Positions 52,459-61,044 of a stretch of 64,000 nt of DNA are shown in pieces (positions within the stretch are counted from its first letter, which is position 1; the number at the start of each line of letters is the position of its first letter). The notes under the pieces are model-generated. The model was not told the origin of the DNA. It did not search any database and worked only from the letters and a program-made list of their open reading frames with translations. Source of the stretch: an uncultured Faecalibacterium sp. (lineage in GTDB: Bacteria; Bacillota; Clostridia; Oscillospirales; Ruminococcaceae). The position numbers and the translations under genes are program-made. Location of the stretch: positions 1 to 64,000 of the forward strand of contig CAKSWG010000006.1 of the NCBI GenBank assembly GCA_934511465.1, read 5' to 3'.

Positions 52459-52511
52459 GTGCTTTACAGGTAAATGAAGAACGCTGCGCCGTGCAGGGCG
52501 CAGCAGAACGT

Positions 52512-52550
52512 AAAAGGTCCTTCCGGATGCACCCGGAAGGACCTCTTTTT
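52512..52550. terminator. Terminator after the PTS gene
   Basis: AAAAGGTCCTTCCGG, atgca, CCCGGAAGGACCTCTTTTT. It also ends 28 bp past the stop of the convergent DUF1653 gene. Confidence 0.92.
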
Positions 52551-52578
52551 GTATGCATTTTCGGCTGCGGCACGGCGC

Positions 52579-52806
52579 TTATTCTTCGATGCGCACAAAG
52601 CGGGGCTGTACTTTTCCGTCCCGCTCCACGGTCTCGCACCACATGGCGGCGGGACGCACCCAGAGGCCGCGCTCACCGTACAAAGCGCGGTACACCACCA
52701 TTTCCTCTTCGGTCTCGCTGTGGCGGGCCATGCCCAGCACCTCGTATTCATTGCCCTTGAAATGCCGGTAGCGGCCCGGCAGAACGTTGTATTTGAATGC
52801 TTCCAT
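52579..52806 (-). CDS. DUF1653-family protein
   Basis: A 75-aa cytosolic protein of the DUF1653 family: LPGRYRHFKGNEYEVLGMAR, HSETEEEMVVYRALYGERGLW and a C-terminal DGKVQPRFVRIEE, all conserved. Its function is unknown. ATG 52806 has GAGG 6 nt upstream; ATG 52812 is too close to it. The same frame stays open far beyond this gene, but that is antisense to the propeller-protein gene. Confidence 0.88.
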   Translation of the reverse strand: MEAFKYNVLPGRYRHFKGNEYEVLGMARHSETEEEMVVYRALYGERGLWVRPAAMWCETVERDGKVQPRFVRIEE

Positions 52807-52926
52807 TTTCATCCTCGATTCCGGTCGTTTGCGCACGATGGTATGACCAAACGGATTATAGCATACTTTCGTGCAGCAAAAAAGGCTTTTGCGGGAAAGA
52901 TGCGGAAAAAGGCCTGCGGCGGATGC

Positions 52927-52955
52927 TTGCACTGCCGCGCCGCAAATGCTATACT
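52927..52955 (+). promoter_or_regulatory. Promoter of the TatB-like/propeller gene
   Basis: TTGCAC (52927-52932), 17 bp, TATACT (52950-52955), about 58 bp before the ATG. Confidence 0.75.
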
Positions 52956-53013
52956 GAAACGATAAGGGCAGGCAAACCTGCCAAGACTGCTGACAAACAA
53001 AGGAAATAGCCCT

Positions 53014-54324
53014 ATGAGGATCGGACTTGTTGAATTTCTGCTCATCCTTGCCATTGCGTCGCTCACCATCGGGCCGCAGGTGGCATTGTTCGTGGACCGC
53101 TGGATGCGGCGGGCGAACCGCGTCAATGCCAGAGCCGCCCGCCGCCGGGCAGAATATGCCGCACAGGCCGCAGCCGAGCGGGATGCCCTGCTCAAGCGCT
53201 TCCGCACGGCCAGCACCGTGTTCGGCGTGGGCATTCTGCTGGCGCTGGTGTACGCGCTGGTGTTCCGGCCCATCGATACACCGCCCCAAAGCTACACGGC
53301 ACCGGACGTCCGGCAGGACACCGGTGCGGTGCAGACGGCCCTTGCCGCCGATAACAAGGGTACGCTGGCGCTGGGCGAATATCAGGGCGTGGACTGCATC
53401 CGCACCCGGGACGGCCTTGTGTACGCGGCCGCCTACGACGGCGCTGTGCTGAAAAAACGCAAAAGCGACCTTGTGCGCACCGATGGCGGGCACTGTGCGG
53501 CCATCCTTTCGGTGGATGGCGAGCTGACCGGCTTTGCCTTTGACGGCAGCGGGGACCTGTGGCTGAGCATCCTCACGCCCGGCGGCGGAAGTCTGTGCCG
53601 TGCCGCCCATGACAGCTGGGGCACGGCGGTGGAGCAGGTGGTGACCCAGATCGACGGCGCACCGCTGGGGGCCGTCTCGGCGGTGGAAGCTGCGCCGGAC
53701 GGCAAAATTTATTTTGCCGCAGCCGCCGCCGGGCCTGCCGACGGGCTGGAGAACACCCTGCGCACCGAGCTGCTGGCCCACACCGGCACCGGCTGCGTGT
53801 ATGTGTACGACCCGGCGGCCCGCACCGTGCAGAAGGTGCTGGGCGGTGTGGCCGGTGCTGCCGGTCTGGCCCTGAGCCCGGACGGCAGCACGCTGTACGT
53901 TGCCGACCTTGCCAGCCGCTGTGTGTGGAGCGTGAGCGCCGCCGCGCAGGATCTGACGGCAGGCGGCAAAAACTGCCGGAGCTTCGTTTCCGGCCTGCCG
54001 GGCTATCCCGGCGCACTGGCGGTGGACGCAGACGGCACGCTGTACATCGGCTACCGCTGGGCCCGCAGCAGCTGGCTGGAAAAGAACGCAGGCAGCACCC
54101 TGCTGCGCGGCATTGCCCTGCGCGCGGGCCGGAACTTGCAGGAAAAGCTGTTCGGCCTGCCCGCTGACGCTCCCTGTGCCGAAGCGGTGGACACCGCCGA
54201 CGGCAGCTGGAAGCGGATCGTCTCCGGCAAAGATGCAGGCAGCGTGACGGCCCTGTGCCCGGCGGAAAGCCGGCTGTATCTGGGCCTTGCAGGCAGCGAA
54301 AAGGTGCGCAGCGCAAATCTTTGA
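53014..54324 (+). CDS. Membrane protein with TatB-like N-terminus and NHL/propeller-like outer domain
   Basis: A 436-aa protein. The start MRIGLVEFLLILAIASLTIG followed by PQVALFVDRWMRR has the TatA/TatB plan: short span, Gly-Pro hinge, amphipathic Arg/Ala helix (about 30-60). A second span (TVFGVGILLALVYALVFRP, about 70-88) leads to a propeller-like domain with repeated GxLxxD units: GFAFDGSGDLWLSILTPGGG, AVEAAPDGKIYFAAAAAG, GLALSPDGSTLYVADLASR, GALAVDADGTLYIGYRW. The blades resemble NHL or strictosidine-synthase-like proteins. A second span and fused propeller are not expected of a true Tat component. AAAGGAAA is about 7 nt upstream. Confidence 0.75.
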   Translation: MRIGLVEFLLILAIASLTIGPQVALFVDRWMRRANRVNARAARRRAEYAAQAAAERDALLKRFRTASTVFGVGILLALVYALVFRPIDTPPQSYTAPDVRQDTGAVQTALAADNKGTLALGEYQGVDCIRTRDGLVYAAAYDGAVLKKRKSDLVRTDGGHCAAILSVDGELTGFAFDGSGDLWLSILTPGGGSLCRAAHDSWGTAVEQVVTQIDGAPLGAVSAVEAAPDGKIYFAAAAAGPADGLENTLRTELLAHTGTGCVYVYDPAARTVQKVLGGVAGAAGLALSPDGSTLYVADLASRCVWSVSAAAQDLTAGGKNCRSFVSGLPGYPGALAVDADGTLYIGYRWARSSWLEKNAGSTLLRGIALRAGRNLQEKLFGLPADAPCAEAVDTADGSWKRIVSGKDAGSVTALCPAESRLYLGLAGSEKVRSANL

Positions 54325-54351
54325 TTTTTGATAAAAAACGAGGTGTTTTTT

Positions 54352-54912
54352 ATGACGGAAGCATTCAAAAAGCAAATTGAGACCGAGGCCCGGCAGGCCG
54401 TGACCGAACTGCTGGCCGAGGCCAAACTGAAAAAAGGCGATGTATTCGTGGTGGGCTGCTCGTCCAGCGAGATCGTGGGCGGGCACATCGGCAAAGATTC
54501 CAGTCTGGAAGCGGCGCAGGCCGTGTATGCGGGCGTGGCACCGGTGCTGGCCGAAAACGGCATCTGGCTGGCCGCGCAGTGCTGTGAGCACCTGAACCGC
54601 GCCATTATAATTGAGCGGGAAGCCGCCGAAAAATACGGCTGGGAAGAGGTGTGCGTGGTGCCGCGCCCCCACGCAGGCGGCAGCTGGGCCACCACCTGCT
54701 GGAAGAAGTTCAAAGAGCCGGTGGCCGTGGAAGAGATCCGCGCCCATGCAGGCATTGATATCGGCGGTACCCTCATCGGGATGCACCTGAAGCGGGTGGC
54801 CGTGCCGGTGCGGCTGAGCCTTTCTAAAATTGGCGAAGCGAACATCCTGTGCGCCCGCACCCGCCCGAAGCTCATCGGCGGCGAGCGTGCCAAGTATACC
54901 GAGGAGGACTGA
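54352..54912 (+). CDS. YwlG-like protein (TIGR01440/UPF0340)
   Basis: A 186-aa cytosolic protein of the UPF0340 family (YwlG of Bacillus): VFVVGCSSSEIVGGHIGKDS, ENGIWLAAQCCEHLNRAIII, EEVCVVPRPHAGGSWAT and DIGGTLIGMHLKRVAVPVRL are all family signatures. Function is not known. ATG 54352 has GAGGTG upstream; an in-frame ATG at 54328 lies right after the previous stop without a site. It is followed by yggS after 5 nt. Confidence 0.92.
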   Translation: MTEAFKKQIETEARQAVTELLAEAKLKKGDVFVVGCSSSEIVGGHIGKDSSLEAAQAVYAGVAPVLAENGIWLAAQCCEHLNRAIIIEREAAEKYGWEEVCVVPRPHAGGSWATTCWKKFKEPVAVEEIRAHAGIDIGGTLIGMHLKRVAVPVRLSLSKIGEANILCARTRPKLIGGERAKYTEED

Positions 54913-54917
54913 GCATC

Positions 54918-55637
54918 ATGGCAGAAAAGACACTGGAACAAATGCAGGAGGCTGTGGCGGAAATTCGGGAAAAAATGGCCGCAGCTGCCCGCGAAGCAGG
55001 CCGCGACCCGGCAGCGGTGCAGCTGTGCGCCGCCTGCAAGACCCGCGCTGCACAGACGGTGGCCGCAAGTGCCGCGCTGCCCATCGATGTGTTTGGCGAG
55101 AACCATGTGCAGGAGCTGTGCGCAAACTTTGACGCCGGTGCCTACTGCGGCAAGCCCAGCCACTTTATCGGCCACTTGCAGACCAACAAGATCAAAAAGG
55201 TGCTGGGCCGCGCAAGCCTCATCCAGAGCGTGGACAGTGAGCATCTGCTGAACGCCATCGAGAAGGAAGCAGCCAAGGCCGGCATCGTGCAGGACGTGCT
55301 GCTGGAGGTGAACATCGGCGGGGAGGAGAGCAAGACCGGCGTGGCACCGGAAGCCCTGTGGCCTTTGCTGGATGCCGCGGCAGCGCAGGAGCACATCCGG
55401 GTCAAAGGCCTGATGGCCATTCCGCCCGTGAACGACGACGATGCCCGCAACCGCCGGTATCTGGCCGAGGTGTACAAGCTGTTTGTACAGGCGGGAGAGC
55501 GCGGCTACGCCAACGTATCCATGGAGACCCTCTCCATGGGCATGAGCGGCGACTTTGAAAACGCCATCCGCGAAGGTGCCACCCTCGTGCGCATCGGCAC
55601 CGCCATCTACGGCGAACGGGATTACAGTAAGAAATAA
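54918..55637 (+). CDS. YggS/PROSC-family PLP homeostasis protein
   Basis: A 239-aa pyridoxal-phosphate-binding protein that helps keep PLP and amino-acid levels balanced. It has the PLP Lys41 in LCAACKTRAAQ, FGENHVQELCAN, HFIGHLQTNKIKKVL, VNIGGEESKTGVAPE and the C-terminal TLSMGMSGDFENAIREGATL followed by VRIGTAIYGER. The ribosome site GAGGAGG lies in the end of the ywlG-like gene, 5 nt before the start; coupling is likely. An ABC exporter gene follows after 14 nt. Confidence 0.95.
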   Translation: MAEKTLEQMQEAVAEIREKMAAAAREAGRDPAAVQLCAACKTRAAQTVAASAALPIDVFGENHVQELCANFDAGAYCGKPSHFIGHLQTNKIKKVLGRASLIQSVDSEHLLNAIEKEAAKAGIVQDVLLEVNIGGEESKTGVAPEALWPLLDAAAAQEHIRVKGLMAIPPVNDDDARNRRYLAEVYKLFVQAGERGYANVSMETLSMGMSGDFENAIREGATLVRIGTAIYGERDYSKK

Positions 55638-55651
55638 AAAACGGAGGAACC

Positions 55652-57442
55652 ATGTCAAAAACCAAGATCAACGACCCCGGGGCGCACCGTGCAGGCAGCG
55701 GCGCGCTGATCCGGCGTTTTCTGCCCTATCTGGCAAAGTACAAAAAGACCCTGTTTCTGGATCTGTTCTGTGCGGCGCTGACCACCCTGTGTGACATCGT
55801 GCTGCCCAAGATCATGAGCACCATCACCAACGCCGCCATGGGCGTGGGCATCACCCTGACGGCGGGCATCGTGCTGCGGCTGGCAGCGCTCTATTTTGTG
55901 CTGCGCATCATCGATGGTGCAGCCAGCTACTACATGTCCAGCATCGGCCATATTATGGGCGTCCACATCGAGACCGACATGCGCCGCGATGCCTTTGACC
56001 ACCTGCTGAAGCTGGACCACACCTACTACAACAACACCAAGGTGGGCACCATCATGGGCCGCATCACCAACGACCTGTTCGATGTGACCGAGTTCGCCCA
56101 CCACTGCCCGGAGGAATTTTTCATTGCGGCCATCAAGATCGTGGTGTCCTTTGTCATCCTGTGCCGGGCCAGTGTGCCGCTGACGCTGGCGGTGTTCGCC
56201 TGCGTGCCGCTGATGGGGGTAGTGTCGGTATACCTGAACGGACGGCTGCGGGCACGGTTCCGCCAGCAGCGCGTGCAGATCGGAGAACTGAACTCCACCA
56301 TTGAGGACAGCCTGCTGGGGCAGGGCGTCGTAAAAGCCTTTGCCGCCGAGGATGAAGAACGCGAGAAGTTTGCGAAGGGCAACAGGGATTTTGAGCAGAT
56401 CAAGACCCTCGGCTACTACGCCATGGGTGCCTTCAACACCTCCACCCGCCTGTTCGACGGCCTGATGTATCTGGTGGTCATTCTGGCAGGCGGCCTGTCG
56501 CTGGTATACGGCAGGATCACCGCCGGTGACCTTGTGGCCTACATGCTGTACGTCACCACCCTCATTGCCACCATCCGCCGCATCGTGGAGTTTGCCGAGC
56601 AGTTCCAGCGCGGCATGACCGGCATCGAGCGCTTTGCCGAGATCATGGACACCCCTGTGACCATCGGCGACGCCCCGGGCGCGGTGCCGCTGCAGCCCGG
56701 CCCCGGTGACATCCGGTTTGAAAACGTCAGCTTTGAGTACCCGGACGACCACAACAAGGTCCTGCACAACGTCAGTCTGGATATCCGGGCGGGCGAACGG
56801 CTGGCGCTGGTCGGCCCCTCGGGCGGCGGCAAGACCACCCTGTGCAACCTCATCCCCCGCTTCTACGAAGTGACCAGCGGCCGCATCCTGATCGATGGGC
56901 AGGACATCCGCCATGTCACCCTGAAGAGCCTGCGGCAGGATATCGGCATCGTGCAGCAGGACGTGTATCTGTTCAGCGGCACGGTGGCCCAGAACATCGC
57001 CTACGGCAAGCCCGGTGCCACCCGCGAAGAGATCATGGAAGCGGCGCGTCTGGCCGGGGCCGAGCGGTTCATTCTGGCCCTGAAGGATGGCTTTGACACC
57101 TACGTGGGTGAGCGCGGCGTCAAGCTCTCCGGCGGGCAGAAGCAGCGCATCGCCATTGCGCGGGTGTTCCTGAAGAACCCGCCCATCCTCATTCTGGACG
57201 AGGCCACCAGCGCACTGGACAACGAAAGCGAGATCCTGGTGGGCCAGAGCCTTGAAAAGCTGGCCCATGGCCGCACCACCCTTACCATCGCTCACCGCCT
57301 GACCACCATCAAGGACTACGACCGCATCCTTGTGCTGGGCGAAGAGGGCATCGTGGAGTCCGGCACCCATGACCAGCTGCTGGCAAAGCAGGGCGTTTAC
57401 TACCGCCTGTGGAACCAGCTGCCGGGGGAAGATACATTGTAA
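55652..57442 (+). CDS. ABC exporter, fused membrane and ATPase domains
   Basis: A 596-aa half-transporter that works as a homodimer or with a partner. The type I exporter membrane domain (residues about 20-330, six spans: LFLDLFCAALTTLCDIVLPK through LVAYMLYVTTLIATIRRIV) carries the TNDLFDVTEF coupling region. The ATPase has Walker A GPSGGGKTT (389-397), signature LSGGQKQRIAIARVF (about 491), Walker B ILILDEATSALD and the switch His in TIAHRLTT. It is closest in style to MsbA/MdlB-type lipid or drug exporters; the substrate is unknown. CGGAGGAACC precedes the ATG. Confidence 0.93.
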   Translation: MSKTKINDPGAHRAGSGALIRRFLPYLAKYKKTLFLDLFCAALTTLCDIVLPKIMSTITNAAMGVGITLTAGIVLRLAALYFVLRIIDGAASYYMSSIGHIMGVHIETDMRRDAFDHLLKLDHTYYNNTKVGTIMGRITNDLFDVTEFAHHCPEEFFIAAIKIVVSFVILCRASVPLTLAVFACVPLMGVVSVYLNGRLRARFRQQRVQIGELNSTIEDSLLGQGVVKAFAAEDEEREKFAKGNRDFEQIKTLGYYAMGAFNTSTRLFDGLMYLVVILAGGLSLVYGRITAGDLVAYMLYVTTLIATIRRIVEFAEQFQRGMTGIERFAEIMDTPVTIGDAPGAVPLQPGPGDIRFENVSFEYPDDHNKVLHNVSLDIRAGERLALVGPSGGGKTTLCNLIPRFYEVTSGRILIDGQDIRHVTLKSLRQDIGIVQQDVYLFSGTVAQNIAYGKPGATREEIMEAARLAGAERFILALKDGFDTYVGERGVKLSGGQKQRIAIARVFLKNPPILILDEATSALDNESEILVGQSLEKLAHGRTTLTIAHRLTTIKDYDRILVLGEEGIVESGTHDQLLAKQGVYYRLWNQLPGEDTL

Positions 57443-57456
57443 AAAAGCACGCATAC

Positions 57457-57491
57457 AAAAAAGCTCTGCCGCAAGCACGGCAGAGCTTTTT
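57457..57491. terminator. Bidirectional terminator between ABC exporter and glucokinase
   Basis: AAAAAAGCTCTGCCG, caagca, CGGCAGAGCTTTTT; the genes converge here. Confidence 0.92.
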
Positions 57492-57504
57492 GCGTACAGA
57501 GGAA

Positions 57505-58455
57505 TCATTCGCCCACGATCAGGCGCACAGAACCATAGATACCGGCATCGTTGCCGAGGATGGCGGGCACGATGGGGGTCTCACGGCAGGACTTGAAGGC
57601 ATAGACCTTGAAGTGCTCCCGCAGCGGGGCAAACAGAACCTCGCCTGCGCGGGACACGCCGCCGCCGATCATGAACATCTCCGGGTCCACGGTGCTGGCC
57701 ACATTGGCCAGTGCCATGCCCAGCGTGTCGGTCATCTCGTCCACCTCACGGGCGGCAAGGGCGTCGCCATTGCGGGCGGCATCAAACACATCCTTGGCGG
57801 CAAACTCGGTGCCGCGCAGGGTGCAGGGGGTGTCCGGGTTCTCGTCCAGCAGCTTCTTCATGCAGCGCACAACGCCGGTAGCACTGGAATACTGCTCCAG
57901 ACATCCGTGCTTGCCGCAGCCGCAGGCAGCGGTCTCGTGGCGGTCCACCGTGATGTGGCCAATCTCGCCGCCGGCACCGTGGGTGCCATCGATGACCTTG
58001 CCGTTGACGATGACGCCGCCGCCCACGCCGGTGCCCAGCGTGACCATGACTGCGCTGCGGCAGCCCTTGGCTGCACCCATCCAGATCTCGCCCAGAGCGG
58101 CCACGTTGGCGTCATTGCCCACGAGGACCCGGATGCCGTCCAGCATGGTGCTCAGCTCTTCGGCTACGTTGTGCTTGCCCCAGCCGCCGAGGTTTGCGCA
58201 GATGATGGGCACGATGCGGCTGTCCAGCACAGGGCCGGGCACGCCCACGCCCACGCCTTCCACCTGAGCGGCGGCAAGGCCTTTTTCCTGCATCTTGCCC
58301 TGCACGGCAGCGGCCAGATTTTCCAGAATGTGTTCACCGGCGTTGGAGGTGTCGGTGGGAACTTCCCACTTTTCCAGCAGCTCGCCGGTGGTCTTGAACA
58401 GGCCGATCTTAGCGGTGGTACCGCCCAGATCGATGCCGAATGCGTATTCCTTCAT
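57505..58455 (-). CDS. ROK-family glucokinase
   Basis: Phosphorylates glucose at position 6 (family activity) in the cytosol. The 316-aa product has the phosphate-1 motif FGIDLGGTTAKIGLF (6-20), VGNDANVAALGEIWMGAAKG, LGTGVGGGVIVNGKVIDGTH, the ROK zinc motif GEIGHI, CGCGKHGCLEQYSSATG, and a late MFMIGGGVSRAGEV. It could serve the glucose released by the beta-glucosidase nearby. A TATACT-like -10 lies about 60 bp upstream of the start but its -35 is weak. Confidence 0.94.
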   Translation of the reverse strand: MKEYAFGIDLGGTTAKIGLFKTTGELLEKWEVPTDTSNAGEHILENLAAAVQGKMQEKGLAAAQVEGVGVGVPGPVLDSRIVPIICANLGGWGKHNVAEELSTMLDGIRVLVGNDANVAALGEIWMGAAKGCRSAVMVTLGTGVGGGVIVNGKVIDGTHGAGGEIGHITVDRHETAACGCGKHGCLEQYSSATGVVRCMKKLLDENPDTPCTLRGTEFAAKDVFDAARNGDALAAREVDEMTDTLGMALANVASTVDPEMFMIGGGVSRAGEVLFAPLREHFKVYAFKSCRETPIVPAILGNDAGIYGSVRLIVGE

Positions 58456-58603
58456 AGTTCATTTACCCCTTCTGCGGCCCGGGGCCGCATTTTTCATTCA
58501 TACAGCCAGTATAGCACACCCGCTCCGAAAAGAGCAGTGCCGCTGCGGATTTTCATGCAAACAGACGGAAAACGCAGTGGATATTTGGCACAAATGCCAG
58601 TGC

Positions 58604-59488
58604 TCACCGCACGGTGTTGGTCAGGCTGCCAATGCCGTCGATCTCGCAGCGCACCGTGTCGCCGGGCTTCAGAAACTGCGGCGGGTCCATGCCCATGCCC
58701 ACGCCTGCCGGGGTGCCGGTGGCGATGATGGTGCCGGCCTTCAGGGTCATGCCCTGGGTCAGCTCGTGAATGACATGATCGATATCAAAAATTTGCAGCC
58801 CGGTATTGGAATCCTGCCGCTTTTCGCCGTTCACAAAGCTGCGGATGCCGAGGCGCGGCGGGTAGGCTTCAAATTCATCTGCCGTAACGATGCAGGGGCC
58901 CATGGGCGTAAAGCCATCGAGGCTCTTGCCGAAATACCACTGCTTGTGGGCGGTCTGCACATCGCGGGCGGAAACGTCGTTCAGGATGGTGTAGCCGAAC
59001 ACATAGTCCTTCGTCTGCCCGGCGGGCACGTCCCGGGCATCCCTGCCCAGCACCACGGCCAACTCGCATTCGTAGTCCAGCTTCTGCACAAGGTCGGTGT
59101 GGGCTTCAATGAAGCCGCCGTCCGGCACCGCGCGAGATACCCGCTTGGAAAAATAAATGGCGTCCTCGTGCTTTGTGGCAAAGGCATCGGCAGAGTATTT
59201 CTCCGCTTCGTCCGAGTGGGCCATATAGTTGATGCCAAGGCACACCACGTCCTGCGCGGGGCAGGGGATGGGGCTTTGCAGCTGCACGGCATCGATGGGC
59301 AGGGCAGGGATGCCGGCAATGGCAAGCAGCAGCCCGGCCCGCACCTGCGGGGTCAGAAAGGGGATGGCGTCGGACAAGGTTTCATAGGAAAGGCCCAGCC
59401 AGCTCAGGGGCCAGACCTGCGTGCCGTCGGCAGAAAGGATCGCCGGATCTTCCACGCCGTCCGGCAGGCGGCAGGTGACAAAACGCAT
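58604..59488 (-). CDS. Fumarylacetoacetate hydrolase-family protein
   Basis: A 294-aa metal-dependent enzyme. VCLGINYMAHSDEAEKY (about 82-98) and YFSKRVSRAVPDGG are followed by the metal-binding LDYECELAVVLGRDARDVP (Glu residues near 138-140), FGYTILNDVSARDVQ, KSLDGFTPMGPCIVT and TIIATGTPAGVGMGM. The family includes hydrolases, decarboxylases and isomerases of 2-keto acids, so the substrate cannot be fixed. No clear ribosome site beyond GAGGGAA. The downstream DJ-1 gene is in the same direction, 14 nt before it. Confidence 0.92.
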   Translation of the reverse strand: MRFVTCRLPDGVEDPAILSADGTQVWPLSWLGLSYETLSDAIPFLTPQVRAGLLLAIAGIPALPIDAVQLQSPIPCPAQDVVCLGINYMAHSDEAEKYSADAFATKHEDAIYFSKRVSRAVPDGGFIEAHTDLVQKLDYECELAVVLGRDARDVPAGQTKDYVFGYTILNDVSARDVQTAHKQWYFGKSLDGFTPMGPCIVTADEFEAYPPRLGIRSFVNGEKRQDSNTGLQIFDIDHVIHELTQGMTLKAGTIIATGTPAGVGMGMDPPQFLKPGDTVRCEIDGIGSLTNTVR

Positions 59489-59502
59489 GTGGATTCCCTC
59501 CC

Positions 59503-60054
59503 TCAGTGGCGGTAGGCGATGGCGTTCCGGATGCGGTCGGCCTCGGCCTGCCCGGCCAGCTGGCGCACCAGCTCCAGAGCAAAGGGGATGGCACCGCCCA
59601 GACCGTAGCTGGTGGTGATATTGCCGTCCACCACAACTTCCGTGTCCAGCACCTCGGCGCCGGTGAGCTTGTCCTGAAAACCGGCGTGGGCTGTGGCCTT
59701 TTTGCCTTCCAGCAGGCCCAGCTGTGCCAGCACGCTGGGGGCGGCGCAGATGGCGGCCACCTTTTTGCCGCTCTTGGCAAAGGAAACGCAGGTATCGGTG
59801 ACGGTCTTGTTGGCGGCAAGGTTCGGCGTGCCGGGGATGCCGCCGGGCAGCACCACCATGTCCACATCCGAGTAATCCACGTCCTCTGCCAGTGCGTCGG
59901 CGGTGATGTGCACCTTGTGGCTGCTGGTGATGGCGCGGTTGCCGGTGGCGCTGGCAATGGTCACCTCCACCTTGGCGCGGCGCAGCAGGTCCACGACCAG
60001 AAGGGCCTCACATTCCTCGGTGCCCTCGGCGAAAAATACAACGGCTTTGCTCAT
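59503..60054 (-). CDS. DJ-1/PfpI-family protein (YajL-like)
   Basis: A 183-aa protein of the DJ-1 superfamily. AVVFFAEGTEECEALLVVDL carries the conserved Glu (13-14). YSDVDMVVLPGGIPGTPNLA and VAAICAAPSVLAQLGLL give the reactive Cys103. TTSYGLGGAIPFALELVRQL ends the fold. Relatives act as glyoxalases or chaperones, or protect from oxidation; the exact role is open. AGGAGG is 9 nt before ATG 60054. Confidence 0.92.
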   Translation of the reverse strand: MSKAVVFFAEGTEECEALLVVDLLRRAKVEVTIASATGNRAITSSHKVHITADALAEDVDYSDVDMVVLPGGIPGTPNLAANKTVTDTCVSFAKSGKKVAAICAAPSVLAQLGLLEGKKATAHAGFQDKLTGAEVLDTEVVVDGNITTSYGLGGAIPFALELVRQLAGQAEADRIRNAIAYRH

Positions 60055-60126
60055 TTTCAAAGTACCTCCTGATAACAAAAAGCCGCATACCGCACGGGCG
60101 GCACGCGGCACAGTTTGCGTGATGGT

Positions 60127-60426
60127 TCAGTTTTTGGGCCCGGCAGCTTTGTCCGCTTCCAGCAGGGCGCGCAGCACGCTGTCGTCGGCACCAAGCACCC
60201 TGCTGACCCGGCTGATGATGGCGCTGGACGCACCGGTCTTATCCATGATCTCGGTGTAAATGCGCTTGTCCACCAGCATTTCGGCAATGTTGTAGCGCTG
60301 CTCCATTGCACTCAGCTCGGAATAGCTGCACACATCCTGTAAAAAGCGGTAGCACTGTTCCGGGGTCTTGAGCTGCAAAAATGCCTGATACAGACCGGAC
60401 TGGCCGGTAGGATGATCTTTTGCCAT
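60127..60426 (-). CDS. YerC/YecD-family TrpR-like regulator
   Basis: A 99-aa helical protein of the YerC group, related to the Trp repressor. FLQLKTPEQCYRFLQDVCSY, SELSAMEQRYNIAEMLVDKR and IMDKTGASSAIISRVSRVLG (helix-turn-helix, about 60-80) are typical. The effector is not known for this branch. GAAAAAAGGAGAACGAC precedes the ATG. A 17-bp palindrome overlaps the promoter region upstream (60473-60489). Confidence 0.92.
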   Translation of the reverse strand: MAKDHPTGQSGLYQAFLQLKTPEQCYRFLQDVCSYSELSAMEQRYNIAEMLVDKRIYTEIMDKTGASSAIISRVSRVLGADDSVLRALLEADKAAGPKN

Positions 60427-60472
60427 GTCGTTCTCCTTTTTTGCAGATGCCGCCCACAGGCAGGCACTTTAT

Positions 60473-60489
60473 TACACTACATTAGTGTA
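60473..60489. promoter_or_regulatory. Palindromic operator candidate upstream of the YerC-like gene
   Basis: TACACTA, cat, TAGTGTA, a perfect 7-bp inverted repeat about 50 bp before the start codon. A weak minus-strand promoter (TTTGTT, 16 bp, TAATAA) has its spacer over this palindrome. Confidence 0.6.
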
Positions 60490-60541
60490 GAACAAACGGA
60501 GAAAAATTTCAATAGCATTTTGCAGTTTTCCGGCGGCAAAA

Positions 60542-61036
60542 TCAGCCCAGAGTGTGCTCAAACACCAGCTCATCCCGGGGGACGGTGCCGGTATCCTGTT
60601 CGGCGGGCTTTAAATTGCGGTAGCGCAGGGCCTTGAAGAACTGCTGCACCGGCAGGGCCTTGGCGTGCACGGTGCACCACACACGGCCCTTGCCCTCGCC
60701 GCGGGCAAGCCGTTCGCAGGAGAGCACGATGTCCCGGCCCAGTGCCTTGCCGCGGTATTCGGGCTTGAGGTACAGGTGCATCAGGTGCAGGGCGGTGTTC
60801 TCCATCTTCCATGCAAAGTAACCGATGGTCTTGCCGCCCAGAACCACGAGGAAGTAGTTCACATCGTTGTCGATGTCCTCCTCAATGGCGTCGGCGCTTT
60901 GCAGCTCTTCCACAAGGGTGTCCAGCTGTTTTGCGGGGTAATAGCGCTTGTACACCTCGTGCCAGAGCTCGCTGGCAAGGTCGGCGGTGGCGTGGATATA
61001 TTTGGCTTTGGCGACCAGCTTGTAATCAGGCTTCAT
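60542..61036 (-). CDS. GNAT-family N-acetyltransferase
   Basis: A 164-aa acetyltransferase. GNAT motifs: LASELWHEVYKRYYPAKQLD (acceptor region), VNYFLVVLGGKTIGYFAWKM, then LHLMHLYLKPEYRGKALGRD (motif A, RGKALG binding acetyl-CoA) and ALPVQQFFKALRYRNLKPAE (motif B end). Substrate unknown. AAGGAG is 4 nt before ATG 61036; a longer in-frame start would run into the nitroreductase gene. It lies 8 nt after that gene and is probably cotranscribed. Confidence 0.9.
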   Translation of the reverse strand: MKPDYKLVAKAKYIHATADLASELWHEVYKRYYPAKQLDTLVEELQSADAIEEDIDNDVNYFLVVLGGKTIGYFAWKMENTALHLMHLYLKPEYRGKALGRDIVLSCERLARGEGKGRVWCTVHAKALPVQQFFKALRYRNLKPAEQDTGTVPRDELVFEHTLG

Positions 61037-61044
61037 AGTTCTCC

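Noticed and set aside
52579..54786. Open frame of 735 codons on the minus strand
   Set aside because: Only its last 75 codons (DUF1653) are a gene; the rest is antisense to the propeller protein and YwlG-like genes.
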